Below, piece by piece: positions 1 through 7,703 of a DNA stretch of 25,202 nucleotides. The stretch comes from Muribaculaceae bacterium. GTDB taxonomy: Bacteria > Bacteroidota > Bacteroidia > Bacteroidales > Muribaculaceae. Under the pieces are notes generated by a model, which was not told where the DNA came from, searched no databases, and was given only the letters and a program-made list of their open reading frames with translations. Location: contig CADFRV010000007.1 of assembly GCA_902836725.1 (NCBI GenBank), positions 1-25,202 of the forward strand, given 5' to 3'. Both the position numbers and the translations under genes were made by a program. How positions within the stretch are numbered: the stretch's first letter is position 1; every line of letters starts with the position of its first letter.

Positions 1-1
1 G

Positions 2-229
2 TTTGTGGAAGAGCAGGGGATAGGGATCACGATAAACTCACTCGCCGAGATAGCTCCACGCCTCAGATCCCTATCAGACGAGGCATATGCACGTATGAAG
101 GAAAATGTGGCGCGTGTAAGCGGCCGTCTCGCCGAAGGAAGCTATTTCTGCGAGGCTATGGAGAGGGTACTCGAGTCGATGGGTGCCCCTGAGAGACAAT
201 TCGGTAAACAGTTTGCGGTCAGCAACTAA
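2..229 (+). CDS. Probable glycosyltransferase, C-terminal fragment
   Basis: The reading frame is open from the left edge and stops at 227-229, so this is the last 75 or so residues of a gene that begins outside the window. The segment GIGITINSLAEI followed by a helical stretch (LSDEAYARMKENV) and a C-terminal helix with YFCEAMERVLE resembles the end of Bacteroidetes and Firmicutes sugar transferases of the galactofuranosyltransferase type, where a similar 'G-x-G-x-T/S-I-x-S-L' element precedes the last helices. The family call is from memory of such C-termini and no catalytic motif is visible. A GTG at position 5 is simply an internal Val codon. The next gene starts 67 nt downstream on the same strand. 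Confidence 0.5.
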   Translation, partial: FVEEQGIGITINSLAEIAPRLRSLSDEAYARMKENVARVSGRLAEGSYFCEAMERVLESMGAPERQFGKQFAVSN

Positions 230-296
230 TGAAAGAGCCCCGAGCCGTAAACAAATAATTTGGAACAGTTACTTACTTTAATTTATAATCTATTCC

Positions 297-1985
297 ATGA
301 GTGCGACATTGAAAATCTTTTGTAAGAATATCGGCGAATATGTGCCGATCAAGGGGGGCGAGACGCTTGGAGAGCTTGCCGCCATGCTTGCACCGCGCCT
401 GGAAGGTATTAAACCTATATGCGCGCATGTCAACAATAAGACTGAGCCGATGCAGTACCAGGTATTCGGGCCGAAACAGGTTGAGTTCCTGCCTGTGGAG
501 TCGCGGTCGGGACAGAGGGTATATGTGCGCTCGCTTTGCATGATGCTTTATTGTGCTGTGGCACACGAGTATCCGGGTCTGCGTCTCCGCATAGAACATT
601 CCATCGCCAACGGATATTATTGCCGCCTTTTTGAGGGACGCAAGAACCTCCCCGCTGAACGGATGCCGAAGATCACCGCATGCCTCAAAGAGGCAATGCG
701 CTCGCTTGCCGGGCGTTGTGTGCCGTTTGAACGCAAGGAGCGGCTCACAGCCGACATCATCAGCCGTTTCCGGGAGGAGGGGCTGAACGACAAGGTGGAG
801 CTTCTCGAGACCATACATGAGCTTTATACCACATATTATCGTCTTGACGGGGTTGTTGACAGCTATTACGGTCCGTTGGCTCCCGACACGGGATGCATTG
901 ATGTGTTCGACCTGATTCCGTACAAGGAGGGGTTCCTGCTTATGGCTTTCGACAAGGCTGACCATTCGGTGCCTGCGGTGCCTGTGCCCCAGGAGAAAAT
1001 GTATGAGGCGTATATCGACTACCTCCACTTCAACGATGTGCTCGGAATACGCAATGTGGGACAGCTCAACAAGGCTGTGGAGCAGAACCGTTCGGCCGAT
1101 CTGATAAATGTGGCCGAGGCTCTCCACGACAAGAAGATAGCCGCCATAGCCGATGAGATCACGGCGCGTTACCACAAAGGGGGAGCCAGAATAGTGCTTA
1201 TCGCCGGGCCTTCCTCGTCGGGCAAGACCACCACTACCAAGCGCCTCGGCATATATCTGATGACCAACCTTCTTTCTCCAAGAATCATATCGCTTGACAA
1301 CTATTTCGTGAACCGCGACGCCACTCCGCGCGACGAGACCGGGGACTACGATTTCGAGTCGATTTACGCGCTGGATCTGGCACAGTTCAACGCCGATCTC
1401 AACGCGCTGCTCAAGGGGGAGGAAGTGGCGTTGCCTACATACAGTTTCGAGCTTGGACGCCGTGTCTACAAGGGGGACAAGATGCGTCTCGACGACAATT
1501 CCATACTGCTGATAGAGGGTATCCACGGACTGAATCCGGAACTTACGGCAGCCATAGAGGAGAAGATGAAATACCGCGTGTATGTGTCGGCGCTGACCAC
1601 ACTTTCCATCGATGACCACAACTGGATCCCCACCACCGACAACCGTCTGCTGCGACGCATAATACGCGACCATAAATATCGCGGTACCTCGGCTGTGGAG
1701 ACCATCCGCCGGTGGCCGAGCGTGCGCCGCGGCGAGGAGAAATGGATCTTCCCGTTTCAGGAAAATGCCGACAGCACATTCAATTCCTCGCTGATATTCG
1801 AGCTTGGAGTGATGAAGGATTACGGGGAGGCTATACTGCGCGATGTGCCCAACGATGTGCCCGAATATGCCGAGGCATACCGTCTGCGCCGCTTCCTGAG
1901 CTATTTCAAACAGATAGGCGACAGGGGAGTGCCCCCCACAAGCCTCCTGCGCGAGTTCCTGGGAGGCTCAAGTTTCAAATACTGA
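297..1985 (+). CDS. TGS-domain nucleoside (uridine) kinase
   Basis: This is a 562-residue P-loop kinase expected to phosphorylate uridine/cytidine in pyrimidine salvage in the cytoplasm. Residues 1-65 form a TGS/ubiquitin-like domain (IFCKNIGEYVPIKGGETLGE). Residues 70-260 resemble the second additional domain of threonyl-tRNA synthetase (for example HSIANGYYCRL), and the C-terminal half is a uridine-kinase/PRK domain. The Walker A motif GPSSSGKTTT lies at residues 304-313 (Lys310). SLDNYF and DYDFESIYALD further on match the substrate-binding region of uridine kinases. This three-part architecture is common in Bacteroidetes and Clostridia. ATG at 297 is the first start after the preceding gene. 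The gene runs convergently into the minus-strand gene that ends at 2004. A 7-bp hairpin (ACGCCTT/AAGGCGT, 2006-2025) followed by a T-rich stretch could act as a weak terminator. Confidence 0.9.
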   Translation: MSATLKIFCKNIGEYVPIKGGETLGELAAMLAPRLEGIKPICAHVNNKTEPMQYQVFGPKQVEFLPVESRSGQRVYVRSLCMMLYCAVAHEYPGLRLRIEHSIANGYYCRLFEGRKNLPAERMPKITACLKEAMRSLAGRCVPFERKERLTADIISRFREEGLNDKVELLETIHELYTTYYRLDGVVDSYYGPLAPDTGCIDVFDLIPYKEGFLLMAFDKADHSVPAVPVPQEKMYEAYIDYLHFNDVLGIRNVGQLNKAVEQNRSADLINVAEALHDKKIAAIADEITARYHKGGARIVLIAGPSSSGKTTTTKRLGIYLMTNLLSPRIISLDNYFVNRDATPRDETGDYDFESIYALDLAQFNADLNALLKGEEVALPTYSFELGRRVYKGDKMRLDDNSILLIEGIHGLNPELTAAIEEKMKYRVYVSALTTLSIDDHNWIPTTDNRLLRRIIRDHKYRGTSAVETIRRWPSVRRGEEKWIFPFQENADSTFNSSLIFELGVMKDYGEAILRDVPNDVPEYAEAYRLRRFLSYFKQIGDRGVPPTSLLREFLGGSSFKY

Positions 1986-2003
1986 CAACAGCGAATGGGG
2001 ATA

Positions 2004-2825
2004 TTACGCCTTTCCTACAAGGCGTTTGATCTTCTCTTTGACACCATGTCTTTCCCGCCACATATGGGCCGCGGCAACCGCCTGCGCCGATATGTCGGCG
2101 GGATTTTTTCCTGCCGCCTCGGCGTAGGAACGGGCGAGTACGGCTGTCCATTCGTCGTGCCATGATATGGACTTGAACATCTGCATGAGTTTCGACATGT
2201 CGTGCACGCCGAATTCCATCCTGTTCAGGTCCACATAATAGAACTCATAGTTCCCTTTCCCGTCGCGGCGCAGCAGTATGTTGCCCGGGGAGAAATCGTG
2301 GAACCATATTCCTGCGGCATGGATGCGGGCTATTTCGGCACCGAAAGCGGCGATCAGCGCGTCGCGCTCGGGAAATTCTTCCCACGATCTGAGATTCTCA
2401 TACGGTAGTTGCTCGCAGAAATAGAAACTGCGTGTCATTTTCGGCCATATGCCGCCATGTTTTCCGAGCGGCAGCCCTGTGTGGATCTCGCTGTAGCCCA
2501 GTGGAGCAGGGGTGCGGAATCCCATCTCAAGGAGCTTCAGCGCGTTGAGGTACGAACGTTTGGCCTTGCTCGGGCGGAAGGCGCGGTACACATATCCGTT
2601 GGGGAACGGGGGGATCCGGAAAGCCTTTACATTTACCGGAAAATCCAGACTGTTGACCGCTCCCCCTCCGGCATCTTCGCCGGGGAGTATGTAGAACAGG
2701 GTGTTGCGCCTCCCCTTGTAGACAATCTTGGCTACGGACGGTTGTCCGTAGCTTGTGACAGCCTCTGCCAGAGGGCGCACCGGTTCATAGTTCCCGTTTA
2801 TTACTATTTTCTGTCTGGTGCTCAT
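2004..2825 (-). CDS. WaaP/Kdo-kinase-like LPS core kinase family protein
   Basis: This 273-residue protein has a protein-kinase-like fold of the Kdo/WaaP (InaA) family, which phosphorylates sugars of the lipopolysaccharide inner core at the cytoplasmic face. Visible motifs are a probable ATP-binding Lys in NVKAFR (about residue 67), the catalytic loop HDFSPGN (His176, Asp177, Asn182) and a metal-binding-like DLNR (Asp199). The second motif is DLN rather than DFG, as is usual for this family. It starts 14 nt after the stop of the PAP2 phosphatase upstream on the same strand, so the two are probably co-transcribed. The physical substrate (Kdo, heptose or another sugar) cannot be told from sequence. 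Confidence 0.78.
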   Translation of the reverse strand: MSTRQKIVINGNYEPVRPLAEAVTSYGQPSVAKIVYKGRRNTLFYILPGEDAGGGAVNSLDFPVNVKAFRIPPFPNGYVYRAFRPSKAKRSYLNALKLLEMGFRTPAPLGYSEIHTGLPLGKHGGIWPKMTRSFYFCEQLPYENLRSWEEFPERDALIAAFGAEIARIHAAGIWFHDFSPGNILLRRDGKGNYEFYYVDLNRMEFGVHDMSKLMQMFKSISWHDEWTAVLARSYAEAAGKNPADISAQAVAAAHMWRERHGVKEKIKRLVGKA

Positions 2826-2839
2826 TGCTTGCTCATGTA

Positions 2840-3820
2840 TCAGAATGCTATGCTTGCGGCCACGCCGTAAGAGCCGCCTCCGACAAAGGGGGAGGCGGTC
2901 CAGGTGAGAGCCGCGGTACCCTTTTTATCGGGTACCGGCGCGATGCGCTGCAGCAGCACATCGCGGTGCATGCGTGTGCGTTTACGGAATATTTTGGGAT
3001 ATATCCAGTAGGCGAATGTGGTGGAAAGATAGCCTAATGCCGCGCCTCCCACCACGTCGTTGATCCAGTGGCGGTCGTTGTGTATGCGCAGATAGGCTAT
3101 TCCCGCTCCTACTACATATCCCGACATGGCCACCCACTTGTTGGTGTCCCAGTATTCGCGGCGCAGGTATTCGGCACCCATGAATGCGGTGCCGGTATGT
3201 CCCGAGGGGAAAGAGTTGCGGGCGTTGCTGTCGGGGCGTTTCTCCTTGAAGGCGGTCTTCAGGGCATAGTTCACCACGCCGAAAGTGGCATAGCTCATGG
3301 CCAGCAGTATGGTGCGGTCAAGCAGGTTGTGCTGCCCTTTCATCCCACAGAAATGCAGGGCGTAGGCGGCAACCATAGGGCTGTACTGCAGCCAGTCGTC
3401 AACAGCTGTCTTGTTCCGGCCATGCTGTGATACATGCTTTTGCACTTCTTCGCGCCAGTGCACGAGCCATGGCGTGCGCACGAACATGGCCGAGACGGCG
3501 AAGATACCGGCAGGGACGGCAAATTCCGCTATTCCCGCCTTATGCGATGTGTCGCCGAGCCGCACAAGCTGTTTGCTGATGTTTTCCGATATCAGCCAGT
3601 CCGGCAGATCCGACGGCATGGCGATTTCGGTGGATTCGTCATGTTCTATTACCACGCTCTCATCTTCATATATATCGTCGGGAGCCGGTGTGTCAGGTGA
3701 GTTTATGATGATGATTGTGTCTGTGGGGGCGGATATTGGCTGGATCTGTGCCGTTATATCGCTTTGTGCGACGGCTGACAGGCAGACGAGATAAAGTAGC
3801 AGGGTTGAAATTATGCGCAT
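2840..3820 (-). CDS. Exported PAP2-family phosphatase
   Basis: This 326-residue lipid-phosphatase-like protein has all three PAP2 signature elements: K188-x6-R195-P196, PSGH at 205-208 and R245-x5-H251-x3-D255. An N-terminal signal peptide (residues 1 to about 19, ending AVA-Q) is followed by a low-complexity acidic/Pro/Thr segment (20-70) and then the membrane-embedded catalytic domain. Family members dephosphorylate undecaprenyl pyrophosphate, phosphatidylglycerol phosphate or lipid A (LpxE/LpxF) on the periplasmic side. Co-transcription with a WaaP-like kinase and divergence from a phosphoethanolamine transferase favour a lipid A or core role here, but that is inference. The last residues (FVGGGSYGVAASIAF) look like an amphipathic strand ending in Phe. 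A -7 box lies just upstream (3847-3839). Confidence 0.88.
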   Translation of the reverse strand: MRIISTLLLYLVCLSAVAQSDITAQIQPISAPTDTIIIINSPDTPAPDDIYEDESVVIEHDESTEIAMPSDLPDWLISENISKQLVRLGDTSHKAGIAEFAVPAGIFAVSAMFVRTPWLVHWREEVQKHVSQHGRNKTAVDDWLQYSPMVAAYALHFCGMKGQHNLLDRTILLAMSYATFGVVNYALKTAFKEKRPDSNARNSFPSGHTGTAFMGAEYLRREYWDTNKWVAMSGYVVGAGIAYLRIHNDRHWINDVVGGAALGYLSTTFAYWIYPKIFRKRTRMHRDVLLQRIAPVPDKKGTAALTWTASPFVGGGSYGVAASIAF

Positions 3821-3838
3821 TTTAGTGTCAAATAATTT

Positions 3839-3847
3839 GCAAATTTA
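3839..3847 (-). promoter_or_regulatory. Bacteroidetes -7 box for the PAP2/kinase pair
   Basis: Read on the minus strand the bases are TAAATTTGC, a full match to the Bacteroidetes TAnnTTTG -7 element, 19 nt from the PAP2 start codon. No clear -33 TTTG lies at the usual distance. It sits back to back with the plus-strand promoter at 3867-3900. Confidence 0.6.
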
Positions 3848-3866
3848 CTGATTATTTTTGGGTTAA

Positions 3867-3900
3867 CTTGCCATGGAGGTGGTATTTTAAGTAACTTTGC
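3867..3900 (+). promoter_or_regulatory. Bacteroidetes promoter for the phosphoethanolamine transferase
   Basis: The -7 box TAACTTTGC (3892-3900) is preceded by CTTG (3867-3870) at a spacing of 21 nt, which fits the Bacteroidetes -33/-7 layout. Transcription would start near 3906, giving a short leader before the ATG at 3946. This also supports ATG 3946 over the TTG at 3928 as the start. Confidence 0.65.
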
Positions 3901-3945
3901 ATAAAGAAGTCTTTACTGCATGGATTTTTGAATATTGAGTTACTT

Positions 3946-5793
3946 ATGGTCTATATAGCATATCTGATTGGCGCTGTATTTCTGTTTTTGTCGGTTACGG
4001 TTCTGTACAGGGTGCTGTCGAAGGGGTTGTCGCGCAGTGCGAAGGGGCAGCAGCTCACCCGTTTCGGCATTGCGTCGCTGTTGGCGGCGCTACCGTTCAT
4101 TATCGCCGGGCATGTGAGATGGAACGTACCCCTTACGCTGATCGCGGTTGTTTCGGGATTGTGGATGATAGTGTTCCCGTTGCTTGACTATGTGGCCAAC
4201 AGGCGTAATCGTGTGGAAATAGACAACCGTATGGATTTCGCTTTCGGGATGTATCTGTTCGGTTTCCTCTCGGGGGCGTATCTCGGTCTGTCGTCGGTTT
4301 TCCCTTCATGGGGCGCCCTTACCGGGTGTGTGTTCGCGGCGGTGGAGCTGCCGCTGCTCATTCTCGTGGTGTTTCAGGTAGCCTATTTCGCCATATATCA
4401 TGCTTCGGTCGATCACGACGGGCTGAAACTTGTGCTCGATACTGATGTCAACGAAGTGCTCGAGTTTCTGCGTTCCTTTCCGGGGTGGGCGGTAATTGGT
4501 GGCCTTGTGATGCTCATACTGTCTGTAATGGGATGTTTCTATTTTAATATTGTGGATGCTTCTCCCGTCGATGGGCTCAACTGGAGCCGGCGGCTCGGCG
4601 AGATGGCATACTGCGTCGGGATGGGGTGGATGATGTTCCACGGCAAGCATTCCCCGTTCCGTCGTTCGGGACTGCCCCGGCTGTATTTCGAGGACAGGGA
4701 GCATGCGCGCGAATGTGCGGGCTATGCCGATGCGTGCAGCCGCCGCATGGAGGGTCTGAAAATTTTTTCAAGCATCTTCAGTGCGGTAGGGGAGGGGAGT
4801 GGTGCCCCTGATGGAACCGTCCGCCGGGGGCGCACATATATCCTGGTGATCGGGGAGTCTGCATCCCGCGATTATATGAAGGCATTTACGGGCCGTCCTG
4901 CCGACGAAGGCACCACCCCGTGGCTGTCGCGCATGGCTGCCGGAGGGGATGCCATATTGTTTCACAACGCGTATTCATGCCATTTCCAGACCGTGCCTAC
5001 CCTCACAAGGGCATTGACTGAGATGAACCAGTATAACCGCAAGGGGTTTGTGGATGCTGTGTCGGTTGTGGATGTGGCGCATGCGCTCGGGTTGAAAGTG
5101 TACTGGTTCTCCAACCAGGGGCATATCGGTGCGAACGATACTCCGGTGACGCTTGTGGCCGAGACTGCCGACCGCGCGAGCTGGACATCGCAGACTGTCA
5201 ACCGCCGCAATTACGACGGCGAGTTGCCTCCATTCCTCGATGAAGTGGATCCTGTGGCCGACAAGCTGATAGTGTTCCATCTCATCGGATCGCATTTCAC
5301 TTACTCAAACCGCTATCCCGCGTCGGAGGAGTATTTCGCACCTCAAGGGGATGATGCCGACGGATATGTGCCAGCATACCGCAACTCGCTCCGGTATACC
5401 GACAAGGTGCTCGCCGAGATTCACCGCCGGGCGTCGGAGGGATTGAACCTGCAGTGGATGGTCTATTGCTCCGACCACGCCGACATGCCTGACAGGCGCC
5501 GGTCTCCGGTGTTCGACGGATTCGGAAAACTCCGCATACCCCTTGCCGTGGTTCCCAGTGCTGACTATGCCGGAAAGCATCCCGGTCTTGTGTCGGCGCT
5601 GAAAGAGAATTCCCGCCGTCCGTTTTCGAATGATCTTCTTTTCGATCTTCTTTGCGGTCTCTGGGATGTCGATTCGGATGTGGCTCCCAGGAACATTAAC
5701 ATCGCCTCTTCCTCTTATTCCCTTGAGCCATCCTCTACGAAAGTGCTCCTCGGTGAGGCGACGGTTGCCGATGATCCGAATTACGTCAGCTGA
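3946..5793 (+). CDS. Phosphoethanolamine transferase (EptA/MCR-like sulfatase-fold)
   Basis: This is an inner-membrane enzyme expected to move phosphoethanolamine from phosphatidylethanolamine to lipid A or core sugars. Residues 1-235 hold about five membrane segments and the rest is a periplasmic alkaline-phosphatase/sulfatase-fold domain. Metal and catalytic positions can be traced, numbered from ATG 3946: VIGES (Glu304), the probable nucleophile Thr349 in CHFQTVPTLT, IGSH, and the CSDH motif (Asp510, His511). The start was set at ATG 3946 because MVYIAYLIGAVFLF begins a clean first membrane helix. A TTG at 3928 would add six residues. The total length (615 aa) is slightly longer than EptA/MCR proteins (about 540). 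The product resembles polymyxin-resistance enzymes, but the acceptor is unknown. Confidence 0.85.
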   Translation: MVYIAYLIGAVFLFLSVTVLYRVLSKGLSRSAKGQQLTRFGIASLLAALPFIIAGHVRWNVPLTLIAVVSGLWMIVFPLLDYVANRRNRVEIDNRMDFAFGMYLFGFLSGAYLGLSSVFPSWGALTGCVFAAVELPLLILVVFQVAYFAIYHASVDHDGLKLVLDTDVNEVLEFLRSFPGWAVIGGLVMLILSVMGCFYFNIVDASPVDGLNWSRRLGEMAYCVGMGWMMFHGKHSPFRRSGLPRLYFEDREHARECAGYADACSRRMEGLKIFSSIFSAVGEGSGAPDGTVRRGRTYILVIGESASRDYMKAFTGRPADEGTTPWLSRMAAGGDAILFHNAYSCHFQTVPTLTRALTEMNQYNRKGFVDAVSVVDVAHALGLKVYWFSNQGHIGANDTPVTLVAETADRASWTSQTVNRRNYDGELPPFLDEVDPVADKLIVFHLIGSHFTYSNRYPASEEYFAPQGDDADGYVPAYRNSLRYTDKVLAEIHRRASEGLNLQWMVYCSDHADMPDRRRSPVFDGFGKLRIPLAVVPSADYAGKHPGLVSALKENSRRPFSNDLLFDLLCGLWDVDSDVAPRNINIASSSYSLEPSSTKVLLGEATVADDPNYVS

Positions 5794-5904
5794 CTCCCCG
5801 GATTGATGCGCTTTTTTGCGGGCAGTTTCCCGGATAAATCTGAATTTTTAATTCTCGGAGCGTTAAAATCAGGCAATATTTAATGTAATGTTCTGATAAA
5901 TAGT

Positions 5905-5941
5905 GCGAAAGGCTGCTTTGGGCAATGTCGGCCTGTTTCGC
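5905..5941 (+). other. Hairpin in the 190-nt gap before the SpmAB gene
   Basis: GCGAAA (5905-5910) pairs with TTTCGC (5936-5941), and an adjoining GGC/GCC pair is separated by a two-base bulge. The next bases on the plus strand are an A-run, not a T-run, so it is not a standard plus-strand terminator. The rest of the 5794-5983 gap is AT-rich and shows no gene or clear -7 box. Confidence 0.4.
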
Positions 5942-5983
5942 GTAAAAAAAATCGATAAGTAAAAATTTGTTAAAACATAGAAA

Positions 5984-7216
5984 GTGGTACTCAATTATAT
6001 CTGGATAGCCTTTTTTATCGTGGCTTTTGCAATGGCTCTGTTCCGGTCGCTCGTGATGGGAGACCTGCAGGTGTGGTCGGAGATCATGACGGCCTCTTTC
6101 AGTTCGGCGGCTACAGCCTTTGAGATTTCACTCGGTCTTACCGGCATCCTCTCCCTCTGGCTCGGGCTGATGAAAATCGGCGAGCGTGCCGGAGTGATCA
6201 ACTTTTTCGGAAAAATGATCGCGCCGCTTTTCACACGTCTCTTTCCCGGTGTGCCGAAAGGACATCCGGCAATGGGATCGATATTCATGAACGTATCGGC
6301 AAATATGCTCGGCCTCGACAATGCTGCCACTCCTCTCGGCCTGAAAGCCATGCAGGAGCTGCAGACACTCAACAAGCAGAAGGATACTGCCACCGACGCC
6401 ATGATAATGTTTCTTATCCTGAATGCCTCGGGACTGTGTTTTATCCCTATAAGCATAATGATGTACAGGGCGCAGGCCGGGGCTGCCAATCCTACCGATA
6501 TATTCCTGCCGATATTGCTTGCCACCTTTATCTCAACCTTCGTAGGCATAGTGGCGCTCTGCCTCAAGCAGCGTATACGCCTTACCGATCCGGTGCTTCT
6601 GGGGTGGCTTGCCGGCATGGGTGCTGTGATTGCTTTCATTGTCTGGCTCTTTTCGGGCATGGATGGCGCCCGTGTTGAGAAATATTCCGGGTTTATAGCT
6701 AACTTCTTGTTGTTCAGTGTGATAATAATGTTTCTATGTGCAGGGCTGAGGAGGCGTATCAATATGTATGAGACCTTCATCGAGGGTGCGCGCGACGGGT
6801 TCAAGACAGCTGTCACCATCATCCCTTATCTGGTGGCGATACTTGTGGCCATAGGTATGTTCCGCGCTTCCGGAGCCATGACTTACCTTACCCAGTGGAC
6901 CACTTCGGCTGTGGCGTTCTGCGGGCTTGATACGGGGTGGGTGGAAGCGCTCCCCACAGCGCTGATGAAGCCTCTGAGCGGCAGCGGTTCGCGCGGCATG
7001 ATGATCGACCTGATGGCGGCGTATGGTCCCGATGCGTTCGTGAGCCGTGTGAGCGCGGCCATACAAGGTAGCACCGATACGATGTTCTATGTGCTGGCTG
7101 TCTATTTCGGCTCTGTCGGAGTGCGTAAAACCCGCTATGCCGTGGGCTACGCGCTGCTTGCCGATATGGCCGGCTCGGTGGCCGGGGTGTTGGCCGCCTA
7201 CATCTTTTTCGGCTGA
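5984..7216 (+). CDS. Fused SpmA/SpmB-type nucleoside-recognition membrane protein
   Basis: This 410-residue polytopic inner-membrane protein carries two Gate (nucleoside recognition) domains in tandem. The N-terminal half (about 1-200) matches spore maturation protein A, with MGSIFMNVSANMLGLDNAATP. The C-terminal half (about 215-410) matches SpmB, with TALMKPLSGSGSRGMM and AAIQGSTDTMFYVLAVYFGSVG. In endospore formers these are separate genes needed for spore core dehydration. Bacteroidetes do not sporulate, yet fused versions are widespread there with an unknown transport role. The frame has a TAG just upstream at 5978, so GTG 5984 (MVLNYIWIAFF) is the only sensible start. Confidence 0.85.
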   Translation: MVLNYIWIAFFIVAFAMALFRSLVMGDLQVWSEIMTASFSSAATAFEISLGLTGILSLWLGLMKIGERAGVINFFGKMIAPLFTRLFPGVPKGHPAMGSIFMNVSANMLGLDNAATPLGLKAMQELQTLNKQKDTATDAMIMFLILNASGLCFIPISIMMYRAQAGAANPTDIFLPILLATFISTFVGIVALCLKQRIRLTDPVLLGWLAGMGAVIAFIVWLFSGMDGARVEKYSGFIANFLLFSVIIMFLCAGLRRRINMYETFIEGARDGFKTAVTIIPYLVAILVAIGMFRASGAMTYLTQWTTSAVAFCGLDTGWVEALPTALMKPLSGSGSRGMMIDLMAAYGPDAFVSRVSAAIQGSTDTMFYVLAVYFGSVGVRKTRYAVGYALLADMAGSVAGVLAAYIFFG

Positions 7217-7227
7217 CAGTTTTTTAT

Positions 7228-7236
7228 TATCTTTGC
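7228..7236 (+). promoter_or_regulatory. Bacteroidetes -7 box for ybeY-mnmG
   Basis: TATCTTTGC matches TAnnTTTG and lies 17 nt before the ybeY ATG. A T-rich stretch (7204-7209) is near the -33 position but is not a clean TTTG. Confidence 0.5.
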
Positions 7237-7253
7237 AAGGTTAACCAAAAGTT

Positions 7254-7703
7254 ATGGATGACAAGATTCAATGGCTTTCACGAGGTGTGGAATTGCCTGT
7301 ACTGGACTACGGATTGATGGACCGCTGGATCACCGAAGTCGCCCGCAGCTACGGACGTATCGTCGGCACGCTGACGTATATGTTCTGCGACGACGAGGAG
7401 ATACTGCGTGTAAACAGGGAGTTCCTTCAGCATGACTACTACACGGATATAATCACCTTCGACGACTGCCGCGGCAAACTTCTGCGCGGCGATATGGTGA
7501 TCTCGCTCGATACAGTGCGCTCCAATGCGGAGTTGCAGGGGGTGACATACGACGATGAGCTGCTCCGTGTCATAATCCACGGTGTGCTTCATCTGTGCGG
7601 CATAAACGACAAGGGCCCCGGCGAGCGCGAGATCATGGAAATGAACGAGAACCGTGCCCTTGACCTCTTAAGAAGCATTCAGGACAATACGTTTCAGAAA
7701 TGA
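7254..7703 (+). CDS. ybeY: Endoribonuclease YbeY (rRNA maturation)
   Basis: This 149-residue UPF0054/YbeY-family metalloendoribonuclease acts in 16S rRNA 3'-end maturation and late 70S ribosome quality control in the cytoplasm. The metal-binding segment reads HGVLHLCGIND (His109, His113, Asp119). The first two ligands match the family H-x3-H-x5-H motif, but the third position is Asp instead of His. To my knowledge Asp is usual at this place in Bacteroidetes homologues. The upstream signature DIITFDD (residues 65-71) is also present. Its stop codon overlaps the mnmG start (ATGA), so the two genes are translationally coupled. Confidence 0.92.
   Translation: MDDKIQWLSRGVELPVLDYGLMDRWITEVARSYGRIVGTLTYMFCDDEEILRVNREFLQHDYYTDIITFDDCRGKLLRGDMVISLDTVRSNAELQGVTYDDELLRVIIHGVLHLCGINDKGPGEREIMEMNENRALDLLRSIQDNTFQK

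Noticed and set aside
273..1673. 466-codon open frame on the minus strand opposite the nucleoside kinase
   Set aside because: It lies exactly antisense to a well-recognised kinase with intact motifs and has no recognisable domain. Long antisense frames arise from the GC-biased codon pattern.
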